Assembly: GCA_034698045.1 (NCBI GenBank)
Contig: JAQGAU010000581.1
Coordinates: 1 to 26,060, forward strand
Direction: 5' to 3'
Length of the DNA: 26,060 nucleotides
Source: Paramacrobiotus richtersi
Taxonomy: Eukaryota > Tardigrada > Eutardigrada > Parachela > Macrobiotidae
The notes under the pieces are model-generated. The model saw only the letters and a list, made by a program, of their open reading frames with translations. It searched no databases and was not told where the DNA came from. This document shows, in pieces, positions 19,401-26,060 of the stretch (within the stretch, counting starts at the first letter, position 1; the number at the start of each line of letters is the position of its first letter). The translations under genes and the position numbers were made by a program.

Positions 19401-21077
19401 GCATGTATTTGAATTAATCTTGATTCTAATTCAAATACTGTACATTTGAATTAGAATTATTCTGATTCAAATACCTACACATTTGAATTAGAATAATTCT
19501 AATTCAAATTGTTAGATAAATTAATTTGAATAATTCAATACCACACTAAGGTATACGACCATTCATCGTGTTGAATCATGGTCGGAGATGGCTCTTCCAG
19601 TTACGTTGAACTTTAGGTCAAACAAGGTAGCATCCCTCCTTTCCGGCCGATCGTTCCCAAGACAGCCTGCTCCAGTGAACTCTACCAGCTGATGGAGCAG
19701 TGCTGGGCGGAGCACCCACTCCAACGGCCCACGTTCGGGAAGATCCGGGAGGCGGTTAAGAAGATCGCCGGCTCGGAGAGCGGGAACATTGTGGAACATT
19801 TGCTCAACAGGATGGAACAGTATGCCAACAGTCTCGAAGCCCAGGTGGCCGAAAAGACCCAGCAGTTTATGGACGAGAAAAGAAGATCCGAGGAACTCTT
19901 ATCTCAATTGCTACCGAAGTTCGTAACAATCGTAATAATTGTCAACAGGTTTCATCCAAATGTAGTTTAATGCGGCTTACGCGTTTGTTGTGTACTCTAT
20001 GCTAAAATAAAAACAATGTAGATGCGACTACTTTAGCGTTTCTTTAAATACAGAAGCGTTGCAGCAGCTCTGACAAAAGGCGAAAGCATCGGACCCGAGT
20101 CATTCGAAAGCGTGACAATATACTTCAGCGACATTGTTCAGTTTACCACATTATCTGCTTCCATATCTCCCATGGATGTTGTAACCTTGCTCAACAACTT
20201 GTACACATTGTTCGATGGGATACTGGAGAATTTCGACGTGTACAAAGTGGAAACCATTGGAGATGCATACATGGTAAATTCCAAGTGAATAATGCAGAGG
20301 TCGTGATAAAAACTAAAGCGTTGTAGATTGCCAGCGGTCTGCCGATAAGAAACGGCAACAAACACGCCAGCGAAATTGCCAACGTTGCGCTACGGATACG
20401 ATTAGGAATTGGCGCGTTCGTCATTCCCAGTCGACCGCAGACAACACTGCAAGTTCGTATTGGCATGCATTCAGGTGAACATACATTTCCATTGCCTGCA
20501 AAGTATATAACTGAATATTCACTTCTACAGGACCATGTGTAGCGGGGATCGTTGGTTTAAAGATGCCTCGCTACTGCCTGTAAGTATCCAAAAGCTCTCC
20601 GTTCTTCGTATCATAAAGAACCTTTTTTGGTAAACATTTTAGATGAAGTAATGTGTTTGCAGATTTGGTGACACGGTTAATACTGCCTCCCGCATGGAAA
20701 CGACAAGCGAACGTACAGATTTCTTAATACCATATATATTTGCCACGGTAGATTTTCAATGTCTTGTTGTTTAGCTATGTGCTGATTTCCTAACATCGTG
20801 AATATCTGTCACGGTGGAGTCTCTGATAACATTGCTGCATTGTTTAGCTATGAAGATCCAAATGACCGAGTACACCCATGAGCTGCTCAAAGATATTGGC
20901 GGGTATTTCATGCAGGAGCGGGGCGAAATTGATGTCAAGGTAAATTTCATGGAACATCTCCATAAATCCATCACGTACGGTACAGATTTGCGCTTTTTTG
21001 TTTAGGGGAAAGGGACCATGACGACCTTCTGGCTGTTGAGTAGATTAGGCTCATCCGGTCAGATACAACAGCCGTAA
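13496..21077 (+). CDS. Receptor-type guanylyl cyclase, copy 2, complete (22 exons, 1066 aa)
   Basis: Single-pass membrane receptor making cGMP from GTP. Exons: 13496-13808, 15414-15797, 16283-16326, 16414-16452, 16515-16592, 16650-16787, 16858-17088, 17168-17300, 17415-17508, 17566-17671, 17730-17897, 17972-18154, 18211-18444, 18499-18502, 18568-18686, 19617-19918, 20054-20273, 20327-20474, 20531-20579, 20663-20712, 20848-20939, 21006-21077. They sum to 3201 nt and all phases agree. Order: signal peptide (about 1-21); ANF-receptor-type ectodomain ([45 protein letters not shown]); membrane helix about 460-484; kinase-homology domain about 540-790 ([33 protein letters not shown]), where the usual AxK site reads AIS; coiled coil ([20 protein letters not shown]); cyclase domain about 870-1050. 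Metal aspartates are D883 (YFSDIVQFT) and D927 (TIGDAYM). E923 and C995 specify guanine. N1002 and R1006 are in NTASRM. Q replaces the common G in SDIVGFT. The intron before 17972 is GC-AG. Length is usual for the family; the ligand is unknown. Confidence 0.92.
13809..15413 (+). other. Intron 1 of cyclase copy 2 (1605 bp)
   Basis: The donor GTAGGC follows ...GGACCTG and the acceptor is ATTACAG before GCTGCGACCG. Joining them gives [12 protein letters not shown], the expected ectodomain continuation, in phase 1. Copy 3 has the same intron position (23368-24551). The intron carries a decayed retroelement-like stretch near 14456-14657. I see nothing else in it. Confidence 0.8.
14456..14657 (+). 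mobile_element. Possible decayed Penelope-like element fragment
   Basis: Plus-strand text reads [15 protein letters not shown], then [14 protein letters not shown], then STPGHYVI. This follows the order seen between the reverse transcriptase and GIY-YIG endonuclease in Penelope-like elements: an 'fR..kNLrdlLvrs' block, a Cys-rich 'C..C..C..C.fi' block and a 'g..Y.I' block. No full domain survives and a stop follows at 14658. The call rests on motif order alone. Confidence 0.35.
15798..16282 (+). other. Intron of copy 2 absent from copy 3
   Basis: GTAAGA...TTGCAG interrupts NSR|V(I/V)xLLGN in copy 2 (phase 1, ...TCACGGG|GTAAGA). The corresponding copy 3 sequence is continuous within the exon 24552-24979 (NSRVVVLLGNASVVRQVM). 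Joining the copy 2 exons restores [17 protein letters not shown]. Confidence 0.85.
17898..17971 (+). other. Non-canonical GC-AG intron in copy 2
   Basis: The exon ends ...CAAATGAATGAG and is followed by GCAACATTCC, with no GT nearby. Reading on meets a TAG within four codons. The acceptor GTTTTAG|ATTCGC gives [19 protein letters not shown] in frame, which fits the family's kinase-homology domain well. GAG|GCAACA resembles the AG|GCAAGT consensus of GC donors. Confidence 0.75.
18499..18502 (+). other. 4-nt microexon (AAAG), copy 2
   Basis: It is flanked by acceptor TACACAG and donor GTGAGT. It lies between exon 18211-18444 (ends phase 0, ...ACTCAG) and exon 18568-18686. Including AAAG gives [14 protein letters not shown], the expected motif. 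Skipping it shifts the frame. The same 4 nt with similar flanks are at 2266-2269. Confidence 0.82.
18731..18862. repeat. Left subterminal palindrome array
   Basis: Palindromes lie at about 18731-18759 (perfect arms around one central T), 18768-18793, 18804-18832 and 18841-18862, separated by 8-10 nt GC-richer spacers such as GCGAGGGC and CCTCGGGC. Confidence 0.85.
19371..19509. repeat. Right subterminal palindrome array
   Basis: Palindromes lie at about 19371-19397, 19407-19436, 19444-19472 and 19481-19509. They have the same arms as the left array, with spacers such as GTGCATG, ACTGTAC and ACCTACAC. Confidence 0.85.
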
Positions 21078-23066
21078 CGGCAACAGGAAAGACTCAACTG
21101 AAATCTTCCATGCTTTTTTACAACGCTGCTAGACATACATTGCTCAGGATATTCGTTCGTGTTAAAATACATGTTTGGGTTAATGGAAGGCTGTCATTCA
21201 TTAGAGTGTGAAGTATGGTGAACCTTCTCATTAAACGATAATGGGCTGAGTTTCTTGAATAAATTGAACTGGCATTGGATCTTTCAATGTCGCTTGATGA
21301 ACCAGATTTCTTTCAAAGCTTCGAGTTCGAATGATATTCGAGTTGCAGCTGTGAGCAGCAATATGGTATGTATAAGTTACTGTTTATGTCACAAATAGAT
21401 CGTTTGTTCTGCGCCATCGTATGGCCATTTGAACCTAAGATAACTCGTTAAGATATCGGACCGAAAAGTCGTAATTCGCACAAAAAAAACACTGATTTAC
21501 CGTAGTACATAGGTACATACAGTATGTGCATCGATTTTTTTAAAATGGAATAGACCAGATGCGGTAATGCAGTGCAATGAAGACGAATTATCGATGCAAA
21601 TTTTCTTTATAGTGGCTTGTTGGCGTGTGATTCTGCAAGGTACGCACGTATCTCAGACTGGATTAGCATGAATTAGGGAGCCTGGCTTTCCACTTTTTTT
21701 CCGAAATGCGATACTGTACCAGCCGATTAGACGCGTTGATCCATTCGTGCTTATAATCAGACGTTATAATTACACTGACAGTTGTAAAAAAGGTCCACAG
21801 CAGTCTTGCGGAATCCGTCCGTTTCTGTGTTATTTACTCGTCGTTTCAGTCCCGCCGCATATCGAACCTACCTACAAGTTTATGAACCGGCACCTTTATT
21901 TGACTCATAAGCTGTCGACTAGTAACGCCGTGGTACAGTACACCGGTGAGCCGAAAACGTAGGATTTAGGCGTATATTCTGGCAATGAAACGTTAGGGCA
22001 GTTCCAGACAATCGGCTTCACGCTTCCGACAGTTAATTGGCCGAAGCGAGGGTCATCCCTGTTCAAGAGCTTTGCAGAAGCAAAGCTGGATGTTGCCAAA
22101 CATTTTTGCGCACTGCGATAGCGCCCTCAGTCTTCATCCCATTTCGTCAAATTTAAACAGAACCTACATTGCGACTTGTAGATGAGCTGATTACTTTTCG
22201 ACATGCAGATCACGAAAAATAAGAGATATAAGCAAAAAATGAGCACATGTTTAAGGATAACAGACTCTTTAGTCTGCTTAACTACAGACCAACGCCATAC
22301 GCAATCGGTTCCCTATGTAACTGCCCGTTCATTCCGTTCGCTTCGGTCTGTATCGCTAGCGCAGCGGAGTGCGATTACCTAGTTAAACTCCCAGTACAGC
22401 GCATGATTGGTATGTGGACCCTCCCATCGCTGTTTCAGCCAGTAAGGAACTGTATCCACTCACACGTGAAGATAGTTTTGACATGTCAGCTTCGATGATG
22501 AGATGTCTAACTACGTACATCAAGCCTTTTTTTCTGCGCGTCATATACGGTGCCAGTTTCGACATATGCCGGAAAACATTATTACGATTGATTACACCGG
22601 CATTAATCAGCTAAACTTAAAGTTGGTCGTGCGCGGGAGTTAATCGTCCCCATGTGTCTTAACTCATTCTCTAGCGTGAACATGAGATCGTGCAACGCAG
22701 TACCGATAAAACGCAAACATTTACGGTAACCTTGTATTTTAGTTACTATGTACGTTTTCCACGGGCAGCAGTGCGATTCTCATGCGAACCAGGAAAATCA
22801 AATTGAATAGACGTACATTGTCAGATGCCAATTCCCCGCCCGCCAAGATTAACGGTAATCATTTCCTCCCGCAGCTTTACCAGGATTGATTAACAACAGC
22901 CGCGCAGCCGTTCAATTACCTGTTCCGCTGCTCACTGTGCGCGCTACCTACCCACGAAGGAAATTGATCAGTCTCCCGACTGCTCGCGTTCCCCTCCGGC
23001 ACACATGAACCACCCCTGCTGTGATACCGTGTAAATTTTCTTTAATGGACATCTGCATCCCTGACA
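21078..23066. other. Intergenic between cyclase copies 2 and 3
   Basis: The first ~270 bp is the copy 2 3' flank, related to the copy 1 flank. Around 21847-22120 one frame stays open across a single TAG (21960-21962), from VPPHIEPTYKFMNRHL to FAEAKLDVAKHFCALR. Near 22396-22530 a frame reads DWYVDPPIAVSASKELYP. I recognise neither; they could be remnants of a broken gene or chance. The promoter of copy 3 should lie near the right edge. Confidence 0.4.
21258..21263 (+). promoter_or_regulatory. Poly(A) signal candidate of cyclase copy 2
   Basis: AATAAA lies 181 nt after the TAA at 21075-21077. The matching place in copy 1 (near 4048) reads GAATACTTAAAT, so the signal is not intact there. Confidence 0.4.
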
Positions 23067-26060
23067 ATGCGCGCCAGTCTTCTGGTTTACGTAATGTTTA
23101 TTAATTATGCCGAGTCTATGCGGAATTTAACCGTCTGCTCGGTGATTGAGTCGGGCAATGAGATGCTGGTGTACAATTATCAGCGCGCTGCAGCGGCGAT
23201 TGATTTGGCCATGGAATATGCCAACGAGGTGATTCTGCCCGGTGATCTGCAGTTGACGCTGAATTATAAAGATGGCGGGAGAATTTGCGGTGCGAACAAT
23301 GTAGCGGTGAAACGGGCGCTGGACTGGATGAAAGAAGGAGTGCAGTGTCATGTGTACATTGGACCAGGTAAATACTGATGGGATCTTAAGGGGAGAAAAA
23401 AACGGTTGTTTGCTCAACTTTTCAGTCATCGATTTATGATAGCAAGAGCGTTTACTTAATTACGCGAAACACCGTCAACAAATATTGATTCTTAGGACTG
23501 TGTCTCTAGTATAAATACCAAGAAACATTTTTCTACAACTTGAAGCGCCTTTTTTGCAGAAACAGACACTCTTTTTTTGACACTTTTCCTTTATTTTAAT
23601 ACTGTAGACATATCACAACTATAAGCATTTATTTCATAGATGATGTTTTGCAAAAAACTGTCATTATTTATTAGAGAACACAAATGTATCTTTGTGGGAA
23701 TTTTCCCTCTTGATTGCCTTTACCGGTGTGTACGAAAACTGACAAGCCCACCTGTTCAAATCAATTAGCAAACGTCAGCAAGCATTTTTGCAAAAATTAT
23801 GGGTTAGACGTTAACGGCATCATCACGTCATCTTCATTCCAGTTATAACTATTGTAGGTGAAATACGCTTCATAGACTCATAGTTAACGTAACAAACAAC
23901 GCACTGTCCTTTGCATAGCGTGAGAACAGATCAATGGTGATTACAACACCCAAAGACAGTCATTGACAACGATCTTAAAGGTTATCCGAAACGCTTCCTC
24001 GGGTGTCTTTCTTGACGATGTGCATGATATTCCCGATTACTCTCACCTTTTTACTGGTTTATTGATCAGTCCTCTTGATTACCTCGATCAGTTGAGAATA
24101 TCATTCCCACGCGGTTCACTTGAGACAGAGTCGTATTACACAATAAACGACTTTGTTTTCTCATCCACAAACGCGAACTGTATGTAGAAAAATGCATCCC
24201 AAGTTTCTGCAATCGCATGGTATCGAATAAAAAGTAGAACATTTGTTGTCACACTGTCGTTGAGCCAAAACAGATGATTAGGAAGCAACCGGTCACAAAT
24301 ACCAAGGACCAACTTAGAGAAACACAAGTCGGCAAAAGGTTGTTTTTATGACAGGAGACTTGTTTTTTGTTTCAGTGCTTGAGCATGGAAGTTATGCACG
24401 GTAATGTTTTAGTTTGATTTTGGCTACTGTTCCTATGCGTGCTAACTGGGACAAGTTTTTTAATTTGAATTGTAGCTGTGTCAACATTATTTCTGGGCAT
24501 TTGCCGAATAAACACGTCGTCGTCGTTTGACTTTTTTCTTCTTACACACAGGTTGCGATCGAGCCGTCGCCGATCTCTACAGCATCGCCACCTACCAGAA
24601 CATCCCGGTGATCGGCGTACCAGCCGGGAACGTGGTTGGGATCACCAAGCTCTCCCGCCAGCAACTACCCTTACTCATCCGCCCGGCGTATTCCTTCACC
24701 GACGTCTCCCGTCTCTTGATCACCTTCCTTGACGCCTTTAACTACACCCACACCACCACGTTAATCGACGAGTCCAACGCGTTCTACTCAGAAATGGGGG
24801 AAATATTCAGTCTGCAGTTTCGGACTGTGCGACCGGATCTGTATGCCCGGGCGAAATTTGAGCAGTTCAAAAGCGACGACGCCACGAGGGACGGCTATGG
24901 GAATTTTCTCAAGATTGCCAGTGTCAATTCGCGGGTGGTGGTGTTGCTGGGGAATGCGTCGGTGGTGCGACAGGTCATGGTAATAAACAATGTTTGTTTT
25001 GAGCAATATGAAGGCGTTTCGATGATTTATCTCGGGTTTCAGCTGGTTGCCCGCAAGCTACTGATGACAAAGGGTGATTATGTGAGTTTGTAATCAATAC
25101 CGCTTTGTATGTCTTGCTATCACGACGAGTGTACAGAGAATGGTATTTTCTTGTTTTTATATGGTTATTTTTTTTGCGGCTTGTAACGTTTAAATTTTTT
25201 TGTACCGTGTCATTAGTAAACAGAGTCGTTGTCGTAAATTTGCCTGATTACGTTTTGTCAGGCACTTCCTTTTTTCTGTTCAGTGTTTATTTAGCATCAC
25301 ATTCGTCGTTGTTGCTGGATCGAGCGGTATATACCCTAGTTTACGCAGCACTGTGCTTGTTAATTACTGTTTACTATTACCTTGCTTAATACCACTCTGT
25401 AATCTGGTGGACATGCTTCTTATTTACTATCCTCTTCCTTTGTAGGTCTACATTGCCGTGGAGCTGTTCAAAAGCAATTTCTGGGGTGATTTCACGTGGA
25501 AATTCGATGATGCGATGGACCGGGTGGGTGGCACGATATCTAATCCCAGCAAATCCCCGCTCGATAATTATTTGTCGGCATACTTGCACCTGTAGGAAAG
25601 TCAGCTGGCGTATCGATCCTTGGTTATAATTGGATTATACGAAGAGACCAACTTGGAGTTCTCACAGTTTGAGAAGGATGTACGGCGGCGCGCGCGAATT
25701 GATTACCATTATAACTATGGAGCGTTTGAACAGGTCAGTATAATTTCTAAAAATTTCGAACAAAGAATTCGCAAATGCGTACAGCTGATCGTCAAACTAC
25801 CGTACCAAAGATAACAGAAATGTGTTGCTTCTGTTGTAGATTGATCCTGTAGTTGTCAGTTTCTACGACGCGTTCATTCTGTACGCCACAACTGCTGCTA
25901 AGATTTACGACGAAGGAGGGAATCTCACCGATGGGCTTTACGTGGCCAATGCCATGAAGAACGTTTCCATTCGGAGCCCGCTCAAACACTACATCAATAT
26001 CAATCCCAGCGGGGACAGAGCACGCCCTTGCTCGATCAAAGATCTCAGTCGCGAGACGGA
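23067..26060 (+). CDS. Receptor-type guanylyl cyclase, copy 3, 5' part (ectodomain only; runs off the window)
   Basis: Exons: 23067-23367, 24552-24979, 25043-25081, 25446-25523, 25596-25733, 25840-26060+. The start gives a signal peptide (MRASLLVYVMFINYAES) followed by MRNLTVCSVIESGNEMLVYN, colinear with copy 2. The rest reads [71 protein letters not shown] and [20 protein letters not shown]. Every exon boundary matches copy 2 in place and phase, except that copy 3 lacks the intron inside NSRVVVLLGN. Several N-glycosylation sites (for example NLT and NYT) are present. I see no frameshift, so the visible part looks functional. Membrane, kinase-homology and cyclase parts lie beyond 26060. It probably binds a ligand related to but distinct from that of copy 2; the ligand is unknown. 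Confidence 0.9.
23368..24551 (+). other. Intron 1 of cyclase copy 3 (1184 bp)
   Basis: GTAAAT follows GGACCAG and the acceptor is CACACAG before GTTGCGATCG, in phase 1. This is the position of intron 1 in copy 2. An open frame at 23963-24187 inside it has no recognised domain. Confidence 0.85.

Larger units (their letters stand above)
18692..19555. mobile_element. MITE-like non-autonomous element inside a copy 2 intron
   Basis: The intron 18687-19616 is 930 bp, against 67 bp at the same position in copy 1. Its ends are near-inverted: the left reads GTATACTAGTGTGGT and the right, reverse complemented, reads GTATACCTTAGTGTGGT. Next to each end is an array of about four 29-bp AT-rich palindromes of the type ATTTGAATTAGAAT-n-ATTCTAATTCAAAT. 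The interior (about 18900-19330) is ordinary sequence without a transposase. GGTATA flanks both sides (18686-18691 and 19550-19555), but whether the target duplication is TA, TATA or GGTATA cannot be decided because the terminal repeat overlaps it. Superfamily unknown. Confidence 0.75.

Noticed and set aside
1..26060. CRISPR array, prokaryotic operon or phage content
   Set aside because: There are no spaced direct repeats of CRISPR type and no ribosome-binding-site pattern. All real genes are spliced and belong to animal families.

Overview
The window is a piece of animal nuclear DNA. Its genes are split by many short GT-AG introns, most of them 50-110 bp. They encode receptor guanylyl cyclases, a trypsin-fold protein and secreted cysteine-rich peptides, and retroelement debris lies between them. 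The compact introns and tandemly expanded receptor cyclases would fit a small-genome ecdysozoan such as a tardigrade. That is inference; no sequence here fixes the species.

Layout: about 240-1270 is a 5'-truncated, frameshifted LINE 3' end. About 1380-3872 is the intracellular half of a receptor guanylyl cyclase (copy 1). It has no ectodomain, a duplicated kinase-homology fragment sits at its head, and two conserved cyclase residues are changed. 5018-5663 (+) and 6936-7573 (-) are two convergent two-exon genes for related 8-cysteine secreted peptides. 8818-12497 (+) is a ten-exon gene for a secreted protein with two trypsin-fold domains, both lacking the catalytic serine. 13496-21077 (+) is a complete 22-exon receptor guanylyl cyclase (copy 2; exons sum to 3201 nt, 1066 codons plus stop). 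23067 to the window end (+) is the first part of a third paralogue (copy 3), cut off inside the ectodomain.

Copies 1-3 form a same-strand tandem array in which copy 2 is complete. It has a signal peptide, a ligand-binding ectodomain, one membrane helix, a kinase-homology domain, a coiled-coil linker and a catalytic domain with metal, guanine-selecting and transition-state residues present. The ligand cannot be told from the sequence. The protease-homologue gene and the peptide genes sit between copies 1 and 2 with no evident functional link.

The strongest unusual signals are: a 4-nt microexon needed to keep frame, conserved in copies 1 and 2; a two-domain pseudoprotease; a roughly 850-bp MITE-like element with arrays of 29-bp palindromes inside a copy 2 intron; a GC-AG intron; an intron present in copy 2 and absent from copy 3; and the decay pattern of copy 1. 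All exon models were read by eye from splice motifs, frame continuity and paralogue alignment, without transcript data.
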